Of a stretch of DNA of 64,000 nucleotides, positions 1-7,559 are shown piece by piece; position 1 is the stretch's first letter; every line of letters begins with the position of its first letter. The DNA is from Lachnospiraceae bacterium (lineage in GTDB: Bacteria > Bacillota > Clostridia > Lachnospirales > Lachnospiraceae), in contig JAFQCK010000143.1 in NCBI GenBank assembly GCA_017416465.1, forward strand, positions 1 to 64,000, read 5' to 3'. Below the pieces are notes generated by a model that did no database searches, was not told the DNA's origin, and was given only the letters and a program-made list of their open reading frames with translations. The position numbers and the translations under genes are program-made.

Positions 1-36
1 TCTCTTCCAGAATCCTAATCATCACTACTATTTTCA

Positions 37-64
37 GACCAGCACTGGTGTGGTGGTCTTATTT
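37..64 (+). terminator. possible hairpin/terminator at the window edge
   Basis: A 9-bp inverted repeat with one G:G mismatch (arms 37-45 and 50-58, loop TGGT) is followed by a T-rich stretch on the + strand. It could end a + strand gene lying left of the window, but that gene is not visible and the T tract is short, so this is a weak call. The rest of 1-136 holds no convincing gene. A permease partner for the ATPase to the right is not visible here. Confidence 0.3.
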
Positions 65-136
65 TGGTACCTAATTTTCAACCTGTATAAAATTTTCAAA
101 GTTCTTTCATTTTAGCCTTGACTTTTTATTTGCAGG

Positions 137-1030
137 CTAATGTTTTCTCTTTCTTGAAACATAGAAGCACAATATATCGTCAAGTGAAGCTTTATCATAT
201 GTTAAGTCGGGATATTGTTTTTTAATGGCAATAGGGTTATTAATCAGTGCTTCTGCGCCATAAGAGTTTTTTCTTGAACTTATTATGTATTCTTTAGGAA
301 GATTTTCGATTTCTTCTGAACTACCTTTTACTATAAGGTGATTTTCAAGGATTAAATATTTTTCATCACTTAATAAAAGTGTACCTTTATCAATGAAAGT
401 AACATAATCAGCAATACGTTCTAAATCACTTGTGATATGAGAAGACATAAGGATTGAATGTTCTTCATCTTCCATATATTCAAGAAGTATATCCAGTAAT
501 TCGTTTCTTGCAATAGGGTCAAGTCCTGCAGTGGCTTCATCTAATATAAGTAGCTTAGCGTCATGCGATAAAGCAACAGCCATTTGAATCTTCATCTGCA
601 TTCCTCGAGAGAATTTTTTTAAAGTTTTATTAAGTGGTAATTCAAAACTTTCTAAATATTTAAAATAGGTTTCTTCATTCCAGTTTTTATAGATATTTTT
701 CATTATGCTGTTTATTTGTTTACAAGTAAGTGTGTTAGGTAGTGAAAGCTCATCAAAGACAACTCCTATATGCTCTTTTACGGAAAAATCTTTTTCTTTA
801 TTATCAATACCTAATACTGAAATATTACCACTGTCAGTGTTAATAAGATTTAGAATTGATTTTATGGTAGTTGTTTTTCCGGAACCATTTTGTCCGACAA
901 ATCCCATAACAGTTCCTTTGATAAGCTTAAAACTTAGGTCGTTTAAAGAGAAATCTTTATAGTTTTTGCTTAAATGAGTTATTTCGATAGCATTTTCAAA
1001 ATTATTGCTAAGTAATTGTTTTTTGCTCAT
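137..1030 (-). CDS. ABC transporter ATP-binding protein, YtrB/EcsA-like
   Basis: This 297-residue cytoplasmic ATPase would energise an ABC-2 type exporter. It has a Walker A (GQNGSGKT, residues 46-53), a degenerate ABC signature (SRGMQ, 141-145, where LSGGQ is usual), Walker B (LLILDE, 160-165) and the H-loop histidine near 198. The long tail after residue 210 is typical of exporter ATPases in GntR/YtrA-controlled operons. It lies 23 bp downstream of the GntR gene on the minus strand and is almost certainly co-transcribed from the promoter at 1468-1496. A membrane subunit should follow, but no open frame starts before the window edge. The substrate is unknown; envelope stress or antibiotic resistance is usual for such operons. 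Confidence 0.85.
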   Translation of the reverse strand: MSKKQLLSNNFENAIEITHLSKNYKDFSLNDLSFKLIKGTVMGFVGQNGSGKTTTIKSILNLINTDSGNISVLGIDNKEKDFSVKEHIGVVFDELSLPNTLTCKQINSIMKNIYKNWNEETYFKYLESFELPLNKTLKKFSRGMQMKIQMAVALSHDAKLLILDEATAGLDPIARNELLDILLEYMEDEEHSILMSSHITSDLERIADYVTFIDKGTLLLSDEKYLILENHLIVKGSSEEIENLPKEYIISSRKNSYGAEALINNPIAIKKQYPDLTYDKASLDDILCFYVSRKRKH

Positions 1031-1053
1031 AACTAATTCATGTTCCTTTCTAA

Positions 1054-1428
1054 TTATATTTCAGATAAAAGAAGATTAAAAATCTCTTTTAATTCTTGAT
1101 TACTTATTCCGGTTGTATTTGCTAGTTCTATGGCTGAAGTTAAAGAAGCTTCAATCTTTTTAAGATTTTCTTCCCTAATTAAATCCACATTCTTAGGAGA
1201 TACAAAGCTTCCTTTGCCGGTGTAAGATTTAATAAAACCTGATGATTCAAGCTCCTCATATGCTCTTTTGGTAGTAATTACACTTATTTTTAAGTCTTTT
1301 GCTAAGGTTCGCATAGATGGTAATGCATCACCTTCTTTTAGTTCGCCCTTTAGTATCATTGATTTGATTTGTTCCGTAATCTGCTCGTAAATTGGCAAAT
1401 CGCTTGAGTTACTGATAATAATCTGCAT
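1054..1428 (-). CDS. GntR-family transcriptional regulator, YtrA subfamily
   Basis: This 124-residue protein has an N-terminal winged helix-turn-helix (about residues 10-75: entry motif LPIYEQITEQIKS, then SMRTLAKDLKIS and the GSFV wing). Only a short helical tail follows, instead of the large FadR/HutC effector domain. That length and shape define the YtrA subfamily, whose members repress their own ABC-transporter operon and respond to wall-active compounds. The ATPase gene follows 23 bp downstream. The promoter upstream carries three 9-bp direct repeats (1452-1478) that could be the binding site. Start ATG at 1428 has an AAAGG ribosome binding site. Confidence 0.88.
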   Translation of the reverse strand: MQIIISNSSDLPIYEQITEQIKSMILKGELKEGDALPSMRTLAKDLKISVITTKRAYEELESSGFIKSYTGKGSFVSPKNVDLIREENLKKIEASLTSAIELANTTGISNQELKEIFNLLLSEI

Positions 1429-1451
1429 TTTTTTACACCTTTCAAAATGTA

Positions 1452-1478
1452 TATATACAATATATACAATATATACTA
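1452..1478 (-). promoter_or_regulatory. three tandem 9-bp repeats over the -10 region (candidate YtrA operator)
   Basis: On the + strand the segment is TATATACAA, TATATACAA, TATATACTA, head to tail at 1452-1460, 1461-1469 and 1470-1478. The repeats cover the -10 element and the start of the transcript of the GntR/ATPase operon. A repressor bound here would block transcription. Autorepression is inferred from the family. Confidence 0.55.
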
Positions 1479-1496
1479 TATAGAAATAACTGTCAA
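1468..1496 (-). promoter_or_regulatory. sigma-A type promoter of the ytrA/ATPase operon
   Basis: On the minus strand a perfect TTGACA (1491-1496) is followed 17 bp later by TATATT (1468-1473). The predicted start site lies about 30 bp before the ATG of the GntR gene. Confidence 0.75.
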
Positions 1497-1739
1497 TGGA
1501 TAAAATATTTAATTAAGTAAAAAAGTTAATAAAGTAATGATATTTGAAATTAAAAAATTGGAATATAGTAATTAACTGTAGAAAACTTGTAGAGAAAATA
1601 GCAAAGATATGATACAATTTTTAAAGATTTATGTGCAGACTTAAAAATGTATTTATTCTCAAATATATAGGGAATAAGTATTGGTTTTATTAATTGTAGG
1701 ATTATTATAAGTAGTTGTTTATATTTATGGGAGGTAGCT

Positions 1740-3431
1740 ATGGCAAAAACAGTAGCGATTGGAATACAGGATTTTGGAGATTTAATAAAGAAAAATCTTT
1801 TTTATATTGATAAAACTATGTTCATTAAAGAATGGTGGGAAAGTGGTGATAATACAACTTTAATTACTCGTCCACGACGCTTTGGAAAGACTCTGAATAT
1901 GAGCATGGTCGAGCAGTTTTTTTCAATTGATTATGCGGATAAGGGAGATATATTTGAAGGACTTTCCATATGGGAGGATGACAAATATAGAAGGCTTCAA
2001 GGAACATATCCGGTTATTAGTCTTACTTTTGCAAGAGTAAAGGAAACTACATCTGAAAATGCAAAGGAACAGATAAGAAATATTATTAAGAGAGTATATA
2101 AGGAATATATTTTTTTGAAAGATAGTGATGTCCTTACAGAAGATGATAAGGATTATTTTGACAGTATCTTATCAGATAATGTTTCAGAGGTAGCGGTTAC
2201 AATATCTTTGAACCAACTTTCAGATTTTTTATACCGATATTATGGAAAAAAAGTAATAATACTTCTTGATGAATATGACACACCTATGCAGGAGGCATAT
2301 GTGAATGGTTATTGGCAGGAATTAGTAGCGTTCACAAGAAGCTTGTTTAATTCCACATTTAAGACAAACCCATATATGGAAAGAGCATTGATGACAGGTA
2401 TTACAAGAGTGAGCAAAGAATCTATATTTTCAGATTTAAATCATTTAAAGGTTGTAACAACGACATCTGATGAATATTCAACTTCTTTTGGTTTTACTGA
2501 GGAAGAGGTATTTAATGCAGTTGATATGTTTGGATATACAGAGCAAAAGGATAATGTTAAGTCTTGGTATGATGGCTTTGTGTTTGGAAAACATAAGGAC
2601 ATATACAATCCATGGTCAATACTTAATTTTTTAGACACAGGTGAAATAACAGCGTATTGGGCAAATACTAGTGCTAATAGTCTTGTGGGTAAACTTATTA
2701 GAGAGGGTGACCGTGGTATTAAGGAGAAAATGGAATTACTTCTTAAGGGTCAATCCATAAAAGAACAGATTGATGAACAGATAGTGTACAATCAATTGGA
2801 TAACAATGAAACTGCAGTGTGGAGTCTGTTGGTTGCCAGTGGATATATGAAGGTGCTTGGTGTTGAAATAGGCGGAAGGTATGGTACAAAGAGAATCTAT
2901 GAGCTTTCTATAACAAACCTTGAGACATTGCAGATGTTTGAAGGAATGGTATCTACCTGGTTTGAAGGCGTGAATAGTTCGTATAATGGATTTATAAAGG
3001 CATTACTTGATAACGATATAAAATCAATGAATGCATATATGAATCATGTGACATTAAGCTGTTTTAGTTATTTTGATACCGGTAATGGGGTAGCAGGTCT
3101 TGGTCCGGAGCGATTTTATCATGGCTTCGTATTAGGATTGTTAGTGGAACTACAGGAAGAATATATTATTACATCTAATAGGGAGAGTGGATTTGGAAGA
3201 TATGATGTGATGATAGAACCTAGAGATACGGAACATAAGGATGCTATTATATTAGAATTTAAGGTACACGATGACGAGGATGAGGAATCATTAAAGGAGA
3301 CTGTAGCTGCTGCTCTTAAGCAGATAGAAGATAAACAGTATATGGCACAGTTAGAGGAAAGAGGTATATCTAAGGAACGTATCCGTAAGTATGGAATTGC
3401 ATTCCAAGGGAAAAAAGTGCTGATAGGTTAG
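1740..3431 (+). CDS. AAA-ATPase-like protein with C-terminal PD-(D/E)XK nuclease fold (copy 1)
   Basis: This 563-residue protein has the two-domain layout of the 'AAA-ATPase-like' (PF09820) plus 'PDDEXK_9' (PF08011) family, abundant in gut Clostridia and Bacteroidetes and of unknown function. The P-loop is the family's variant RPRRFGKT (residues 44-51). Walker B is IILLDEYD (173-180). Near the C-terminus D489 and E506-F-K508 form a PD-(D/E)XK signature. A second copy at 54673-56367 has nearly the same length and N-terminus. Here the gene has about 310 bp of upstream DNA, a strong GGGAGG site and its own terminator (3488-3529). It looks like an independent unit inserted between unrelated genes. 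No nuclease activity is proven for the family. Confidence 0.88.
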   Translation: MAKTVAIGIQDFGDLIKKNLFYIDKTMFIKEWWESGDNTTLITRPRRFGKTLNMSMVEQFFSIDYADKGDIFEGLSIWEDDKYRRLQGTYPVISLTFARVKETTSENAKEQIRNIIKRVYKEYIFLKDSDVLTEDDKDYFDSILSDNVSEVAVTISLNQLSDFLYRYYGKKVIILLDEYDTPMQEAYVNGYWQELVAFTRSLFNSTFKTNPYMERALMTGITRVSKESIFSDLNHLKVVTTTSDEYSTSFGFTEEEVFNAVDMFGYTEQKDNVKSWYDGFVFGKHKDIYNPWSILNFLDTGEITAYWANTSANSLVGKLIREGDRGIKEKMELLLKGQSIKEQIDEQIVYNQLDNNETAVWSLLVASGYMKVLGVEIGGRYGTKRIYELSITNLETLQMFEGMVSTWFEGVNSSYNGFIKALLDNDIKSMNAYMNHVTLSCFSYFDTGNGVAGLGPERFYHGFVLGLLVELQEEYIITSNRESGFGRYDVMIEPRDTEHKDAIILEFKVHDDEDEESLKETVAAALKQIEDKQYMAQLEERGISKERIRKYGIAFQGKKVLIG

Positions 3432-3487
3432 TAATTATTGGACTGGCGTACAAAACTATTCAATTATAACTTTAAAAAATGCAGAAC

Positions 3488-3529
3488 GCATTATTTTCAT
3501 AGTACATTCTATGAAGATAATGCATTTTT
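3488..3529 (+). terminator. rho-independent terminator after AAA-ATPase copy 1
   Basis: A 15-bp inverted repeat with one G:U pair (arms 3488-3502 and 3509-3523, loop TACATT) is followed by ATTTTTG. It separates the ATPase gene from the Imm26-like gene. Confidence 0.8.
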
Positions 3530-3588
3530 GTAAGTGGAAATTTAAACAATGTGAAGCTTGGCTAAGAGAACGTGGATTTTTAGAGTAG
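3520..3588 (+). pseudogene. 22-codon open frame ending just before the Imm26 ribosome binding site
   Basis: The frame reads MHFCKWKFKQC then EAWLRERGFLE and stops at 3586-3588, immediately before the GGAGG of the next gene. In toxin-immunity loci the toxin stop usually sits in this position, so this may be the last remnant of a toxin C-terminus. It has no ribosome binding site of its own and overlaps the terminator. Chance is quite possible. Confidence 0.2.
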
Positions 3589-3603
3589 TAGGAGGTGAGA
3601 ACA

Positions 3604-4077
3604 TTGGCATTTAATGATTTAATTGCAATGAAGAAATCTTCAAAAAAGCCACAAGAGGGTGATGTGTTTGTGTTGCAACCTTTGATTGGCAAATTCTATT
3701 TCGGAAAGGTTATACAAACAGATTTAAAGAGTATAGATTCTTTTATTAATGGTATGACACTTATTTATATATACAACTACTGTTCCATAGAAAAGGAGAT
3801 TCCTTTAGAGTTAGAAAAGGAAGAGTTTTTGATTGCACCTATAATAGTTAATAATCAACCATGGTTAAAGGGGTATTTTGAGACCATAGGTAATAAACAA
3901 GTATTAGAAAATGAGAAAACTGTAGATTTTGCTTTTTGGGACACATTAAAAAAAGAATATGTTGATATTAATGGACAAGTAATAAAAAATAAACCTCAAT
4001 ATTGGAGTATCTATGGCTTGGGAAGTTATGGAGTTGTAGGTAAAGAGGTGAGAAAGGCAATCACGGAAAAAGAATAG
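3604..4077 (+). CDS. Imm26-like immunity protein
   Basis: This 157-residue soluble protein resembles Imm26 (PF15428), a polymorphic-toxin immunity family. The diagnostic opening is GDVFVLQPLIGKFYFGKV around residues 19-36, followed by alternating beta strands and a late aromatic stretch (QYWSIYGLGSYG). Such proteins bind and neutralise the toxin tip of a contact-dependent or secreted toxin. I place the start at TTG 3604, because AGGAGGTG (3590-3597) lies the right distance upstream; an upstream in-frame GTG at 3595 lies inside that site. No toxin gene is adjacent, so it is an orphan, perhaps protecting against neighbours' toxins. The family match is by motif only. Confidence 0.6.
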   Translation: MAFNDLIAMKKSSKKPQEGDVFVLQPLIGKFYFGKVIQTDLKSIDSFINGMTLIYIYNYCSIEKEIPLELEKEEFLIAPIIVNNQPWLKGYFETIGNKQVLENEKTVDFAFWDTLKKEYVDINGQVIKNKPQYWSIYGLGSYGVVGKEVRKAITEKE

Positions 4078-4131
4078 CTATTATAAGACTAAGTCAAGCA
4101 CCAATCCTAGATAGGAAGGAGATGTTAGAGT

Positions 4132-4593
4132 ATGAAGCTGAGTATGTTATCAATAGAAGGAAATAATGAACATGAAAAAAAGAATGATATTATGTCAATT
4201 CGCACTAGAACGTATTACATTACAGAAATTTTTATGCATTTTCTGGGTAAAATTGATTTAGATGGAAATGACAAATTAGTTATACAATTTTATGAAAGAC
4301 CTAAATCAGAAGATAAATATATGTGTGATAAGTTTTTTTATGTTTCATGTTATTATGTGGATAAAAAATATAAAGCTAGTGTGTATAGGAGTATTAATAG
4401 ATATGGTGAAATGTGGTATGTTGAAATGGAAAATAGAAATGATAAAAGTATTAAGAAATATCAAATTATGAAACAATATGCTCATATACCTAAAACAGAA
4501 TTTTTTAAAAAATCATATTGGGAGAATGAAAAATTTATTTTGAAAGATAGGTTTGGCAGAATCGTACAAACAATTGAAATTAGTAAAAGTTAG
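4132..4593 (+). CDS. hypothetical protein, possible immunity-type protein
   Basis: I do not recognise this 153-residue protein. It is basic and rich in tyrosine and lysine, has no signal peptide or membrane segment, and has a probable beta-rich middle (residues 45-100, with FYVSCYYVDKKYKASVY). It follows the Imm26-like gene by 54 bp and has a good AAGGAG site ten bases before the ATG. Its size, composition and position suggest another immunity or toxin-antitoxin accessory gene, which is inference from context. An alternative in-frame ATG lies at residue 21 (MSIRTRTYYI). Confidence 0.5.
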   Translation: MKLSMLSIEGNNEHEKKNDIMSIRTRTYYITEIFMHFLGKIDLDGNDKLVIQFYERPKSEDKYMCDKFFYVSCYYVDKKYKASVYRSINRYGEMWYVEMENRNDKSIKKYQIMKQYAHIPKTEFFKKSYWENEKFILKDRFGRIVQTIEISKS

Positions 4594-4619
4594 TTTATGG
4601 AGGATGTAGAATTTGAATA

Positions 4620-4682
4620 ATGTCTAAATATAAGGATATTCACCGTATCAAAATGCTTTATAAAAAAGGTGGAAAAAAATAA
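4620..4682 (+). pseudogene. 20-codon fragment resembling the start of an IstA-type transposase
   Basis: A GGAGG site at about 4600 precedes ATG 4620, which opens a 20-residue frame, MSKYKDIHRIKMLYKKGGKK, ending at 4682. The MSKYK(D/E)I opening is like the N-terminus of IS21-family IstA proteins, but the helix-turn-helix that should follow is absent. It may be a relic of a decayed insertion sequence or a chance peptide. Confidence 0.2.
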
Positions 4683-4691
4683 AAAAAGTAC

Positions 4692-4720
4692 TTGCCAAAA
4701 TCTCACTTATACGCTATACT
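4692..4720 (+). promoter_or_regulatory. promoter of tRNA-Glu
   Basis: TTGCCA (4692-4697), a 17-bp spacer and TATACT (4715-4720) sit 21 bp upstream of the mature tRNA 5' end. Spacing and position fit a strong housekeeping-sigma tRNA promoter. Confidence 0.8.
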
Positions 4721-4741
4721 ACTTAAGTACGATTTCCATAT

Positions 4742-4813
4742 GGCTCGTTGGTCAAGCGGTTAAGACGTCGCCCTCTCACGGCGAAAACAGGGGTTCGATT
4801 CCCCTACGAGCTG
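4742..4813 (+). tRNA. tRNA-Glu (anticodon CUC)
   Basis: A complete 72-nt cloverleaf can be drawn. The acceptor stem is GGCTCGT/ACGAGCT with a G:U first pair. The D arm closes with GTC/GAC. The anticodon stem TCGCC/GGCGA carries the loop CTCTCAC, which places CTC at positions 34-36. The T arm is AGGGG/CCCCT with loop TTCGATT, and the discriminator is G. CCA is not encoded. The CUC isoacceptor reads GAG. It is a single transcription unit with its own promoter and terminator. Confidence 0.95.
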
Positions 4814-4841
4814 CTATTTATTTTATACCGATTGAGGTGTT

Positions 4842-4882
4842 CGTCACTATATAATGAGATTTATATATGTGGCGTTTTTTTT
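4842..4882 (+). terminator. terminator of the tRNA-Glu unit
   Basis: CGTCAC-TATATA pairs with TATATAT-GTGGCG (arms 4842-4853 and 4862-4874, one bulge and one G:U) and is followed by eight T residues (4875-4882). Confidence 0.75.
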
Positions 4883-4898
4883 GAATAATGGCAAATTT

Positions 4899-4948
4899 TA
4901 GTTACCGGCTGTTTGGAAGATAATTTAGCGAATTATTGCTTGTAACTA
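4899..4948. repeat. nested inverted repeats upstream of the CheX-like gene
   Basis: TAGTTAC (4899-4905) pairs with GTAACTA (4942-4948), and inside it ATAATT (4920-4925) pairs with AATTAT (4931-4936). It sits 35 bp before the start codon and could be a leader hairpin or an operator. No clear promoter was found beside it. Confidence 0.35.
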
Positions 4949-4983
4949 ACTGTAAATAAAACTATAGATTATGGAGGTAAGAG

Positions 4984-5460
4984 ATGAAACAGGCTTTAGA
5001 CGTTAATCATATTAATCCTTTTTTACAGTCAGCATTATCTATTTTTGATAGCATGATGCAGATGAAGTTGGCTATAGGTAAGCCTTGTGTATCCAATTTG
5101 GCATTTAATGACCAAATATTCGCATTGCAGGTTGGTCTTACAGGAGATTTAAAAGGACAGATTTTCTTTGTAATGTCGATTGATGCTGCAAAGAATGTTG
5201 CAAGTAAGATGATGTGTGGTATGCCGATTGAAGAACTTGATGAGATGTCAGCTTCAGCGCTTAGTGAACTTAGTAATATGATAATGGGTAATACAGCTAC
5301 ATTATTTTCAACTAAGAATATTAGGATAGATATTACACCACCGCTTGTTCTTATGGGTTCTTCTATTAGAATAACACCTGAAGTTCAAGCTCTTAAGGTT
5401 CCTTTGTTCTATGAAGGAGCAGAATATATAGGAATGTATATTTGTGTTACAAAAGAATAA
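4984..5460 (+). CDS. CheX-like chemotaxis phosphatase-fold protein
   Basis: This 158-residue protein has the CheC/CheX/FliY fold. The family's active-site helix is visible as SELSNMIMGN, giving E95 and N98. In true CheX/CheC these residues remove phosphate from CheY-P. The rest of the pattern (G(L/D)KG strand, then a hydrophobic helix with MSIDAAKNVASKMMCG) fits single-domain CheX. It stands alone between a tRNA and the rimP operon, away from any visible che or flagellar gene. It may therefore act on a stand-alone receiver protein rather than on classical chemotaxis. Start ATG 4984 has a GGAGGT site. Confidence 0.75.
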   Translation: MKQALDVNHINPFLQSALSIFDSMMQMKLAIGKPCVSNLAFNDQIFALQVGLTGDLKGQIFFVMSIDAAKNVASKMMCGMPIEELDEMSASALSELSNMIMGNTATLFSTKNIRIDITPPLVLMGSSIRITPEVQALKVPLFYEGAEYIGMYICVTKE

Positions 5461-5477
5461 GAATTGGTAAAAAGTTC

Positions 5478-5505
5478 TTGCAAATATTTGGAAACGTGCT
5501 ATACT
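5478..5505 (+). promoter_or_regulatory. promoter of the rimP-nusA-infB operon
   Basis: TTGCAA (5478-5483), a 16-bp spacer and TATACT (5500-5505) lie just downstream of the CheX-like stop codon. A leader of about 110 nt follows before rimP. Confidence 0.7.
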
Positions 5506-5533
5506 ACTGTATAGGCATTATGATTTTGATTTA

Positions 5534-5566
5534 AAAGAGTGGGCGAAAGTCCACTCTTTGATGTTT
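5534..5566 (+). promoter_or_regulatory. leader hairpin of the rimP operon (candidate attenuator)
   Basis: AAAGAGTGG (5534-5542) pairs perfectly with CCACTCTTT (5551-5559) around an 8-nt loop, followed by a broken T-rich stretch. The hairpin starts about 25 nt after the predicted transcription start and 60 nt before rimP. Because NusA is encoded in this operon and acts at such hairpins, feedback attenuation is a reasonable guess. Confidence 0.5.
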
Positions 5567-5620
5567 GTAAAAAAAGTCTAATTAATAACAGTTCAGTTAG
5601 GAAGAGTATGGAGGTAATGA

Positions 5621-6085
5621 ATGGCTAAGAGAGAAGAATATGAAATTAAAACAGAAGAATTAGTTATGCCACTTATTGAGCAGAACAATTTTGAACTTGT
5701 TGATGTGGAATATGTAAAAGAAGGTAGTAATTGGTATCTGAGAGTATATATTGATAAAGAAAATGGTATCAATGTAGATGATTGTGAATTGATTAGCAGA
5801 GCTCTTAGTGATTTACTTGATGAAAAAGATTTTATAGAAGAAGCTTATATATTAGAAGTTAGTTCTCCTGGGTTGGGAAGACCACTCAAGAAAGAAAAAG
5901 ACTTTGCAAGAAGTATTGGAGAAGAAGTTGATATTAAATTATATCGAATGAAAAATGGTAGAAAAGATTATACCGGATTTTTAAAAGCCTATGATAAAGA
6001 AACAATTACTATAGAAGAAGATGAAGAAGAAATTGTATTTTTAAGAAGTGAAGTTGCACTTGTACGACTTTCATTTGATTTTTAA
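5621..6085 (+). CDS. rimP: ribosome maturation factor RimP
   Basis: This 154-residue cytosolic protein helps assemble the 30S subunit. It has the RimP layout. The N-terminal alpha/beta domain has the conserved LVDVEYVKEG and LRVYID segments (residues 28-50), followed by the SPGLGRPL motif (around 85-92). The C-terminal SH3-like barrel ends in VALVRLSF. It is the first gene of the translation operon, read from the promoter at 5478-5505, and has a GGAGGT site before ATG 5621. Gene order rimP-nusA-ylxR is the standard Firmicute arrangement. Confidence 0.95.
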   Translation: MAKREEYEIKTEELVMPLIEQNNFELVDVEYVKEGSNWYLRVYIDKENGINVDDCELISRALSDLLDEKDFIEEAYILEVSSPGLGRPLKKEKDFARSIGEEVDIKLYRMKNGRKDYTGFLKAYDKETITIEEDEEEIVFLRSEVALVRLSFDF

Positions 6086-6185
6086 ATAAACAATATTTAC
6101 AATAGCAATATAAGAAAAAAATTATAATGACACATAATTAAATTTGACATAAAAAGAAAAAAAGAAAAGGAGATTAAAAAAGGAA

Positions 6186-7271
6186 ATGAATAAAGAATTA
6201 ATCGAGTCATTAAATATTTTAGAAAAGGAGAAAGACATCAATAAAGAGGTTATGTTTGAAGCAATTGAAAATTCGCTTCTTATGGCATATAAAAACCATT
6301 TTGGGAAATGTGATAATGTAGTTGCTACAGTTGACAGAGAAACAGGAGATTATAAAATTATTGCAGATAAAGAAGTTGTTGAAACAGTTGAAGATGCATC
6401 ATGTCAGATATCAGTTGAAGCTGCCAGAGAAATAAGTGCAAGAGCTGATATTGGAGATATCGTAAAGGTTGATGTTAAGTCGAAAGAATTTAGTAGAATT
6501 GCAACACAGACTGCAAAAAATATAATTTTACAGAAAATTAGAGAAGAAGAAAGAAAAGTTGTTTTTGAACAGTATTATGCTAAAGAGAAGGATATAGTAA
6601 CAGGTATTGTTCAGAGAATAAATGGTAAGAATATTAGTATTAATTTAGGTAAAGCAGACGCGGTTCTTATGGAATCAGAGCAGGTGAAAACAGAAGTATT
6701 TACACCAACAGAAAGAATTAAATTATATGTTACAGAAGTTAAGGAAACACCTAGAGGACCAAAGATTAATGTATCAAGATCTCATCCGGAGCTTGTAAAA
6801 AGATTATTTGAAGCAGAAGTTGCTGAGGTTAGAGATGGTACAGTTGAGATTCTTAATGTATCAAGAGAAGCCGGTATAAGAAGTAAGATTACTGTTAAAT
6901 CAAATAATAAAGATGTTGATCCACTTGGAGCATGTGTAGGAATTAATGGTTCAAGAGTAAATGCTATTGTTAATGAACTTAGAGGAGAAAAGATTGATAT
7001 TGTTCCTTACAGTGATAATGCAGCAGTTTACGTGGAAAATGCATTAAGTCCGGCAAAGGTTATTTCAGTAATTGCTGATGATGAATTAAAGACTGCAAAA
7101 GTAGTTGTACCGGATTATCAGTTATCGTTAGCAATTGGTAAAGAAGGAATTAACGCTAAATTAGCTGCAAAGCTTACAGGCTTTAAGATAGATATTAAGA
7201 GTGAATCGCAAGCAAAGGCTCTTAAAAATCAGGAAAATGAAAATATTGATGAAGAAAATATTGAAGAATAA
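6186..7271 (+). CDS. nusA: transcription termination/antitermination factor NusA
   Basis: This 361-residue RNA polymerase accessory factor controls pausing, intrinsic termination and antitermination. The N-terminal polymerase-binding domain (about 1-125) is followed by an S1 domain (about 130-200, GIVQRINGKNISINLG) and two KH domains (about 225-340, with DPLGACVGINGSRV and LAIGKEGINAKLA). As usual in Gram-positives it lacks the C-terminal acidic repeats of E. coli NusA. The tail is short and acidic. It is preceded by a 100-bp AT-rich gap after rimP and an AAAGGAG site. Confidence 0.96.
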   Translation: MNKELIESLNILEKEKDINKEVMFEAIENSLLMAYKNHFGKCDNVVATVDRETGDYKIIADKEVVETVEDASCQISVEAAREISARADIGDIVKVDVKSKEFSRIATQTAKNIILQKIREEERKVVFEQYYAKEKDIVTGIVQRINGKNISINLGKADAVLMESEQVKTEVFTPTERIKLYVTEVKETPRGPKINVSRSHPELVKRLFEAEVAEVRDGTVEILNVSREAGIRSKITVKSNNKDVDPLGACVGINGSRVNAIVNELRGEKIDIVPYSDNAAVYVENALSPAKVISVIADDELKTAKVVVPDYQLSLAIGKEGINAKLAAKLTGFKIDIKSESQAKALKNQENENIDEENIEE

Positions 7272-7295
7272 TCTGATTATAAAGGAAAAAGTGTT

Positions 7296-7559
7296 ATGAG
7301 TGCTACTAAAAAAATTCCTATGCGTCAATGTGTAGGTTGTGGTGAAATGAAACCTAAAAAAGAGTTAATCAGAGTTTTGAAAACTGAAGAAAATAATTTT
7401 ATTATTGATAAGACAGGCAGAAAAAACGGAAGAGGCGCATATATTTGTTTGGCAAGGGAGTGTCTTGAAAAGGCAATTAAATCTCGTGGTTTAGAACGTT
7501 CTTTTAAGATGAAGATTTCAGAAGAAGTATATGAATCTCTTAAAGAAGAATTTGAGTAA
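7296..7559 (+). CDS. ylxR: YlxR family protein (RNase P modulator RnpM-like)
   Basis: This 87-residue basic RNA-binding protein has the family signature CVGCGEMKPKKELIR (residues 12-26) and the second conserved block GRGAYIC. B. subtilis YlxR was recently linked to RNase P regulation, hence the name RnpM; that role here is by family only. It lies 24 bp after nusA. The stop codon lies inside the palindromic element that starts at 7556. Confidence 0.92.
   Translation: MSATKKIPMRQCVGCGEMKPKKELIRVLKTEENNFIIDKTGRKNGRGAYICLARECLEKAIKSRGLERSFKMKISEEVYESLKEEFE

Noticed and set aside
1500-1739. Gene or regulatory RNA upstream of AAA-ATPase copy 1
   Set aside because: Apart from weak -10-like words near 1605-1620 the stretch is plain AT-rich DNA. 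No convincing promoter pair, hairpin or open frame was found.
1740-3431. Transposase
   Set aside because: The length and paired copies suggested mobility, but the motifs are AAA-ATPase plus PD-(D/E)XK. No terminal inverted repeats or target duplications flank either copy.
4669-4854. 61-codon + strand frame covering the tRNA-Glu gene
   Set aside because: It crosses the tRNA promoter and the mature tRNA, so it is a by-product of tRNA sequence.
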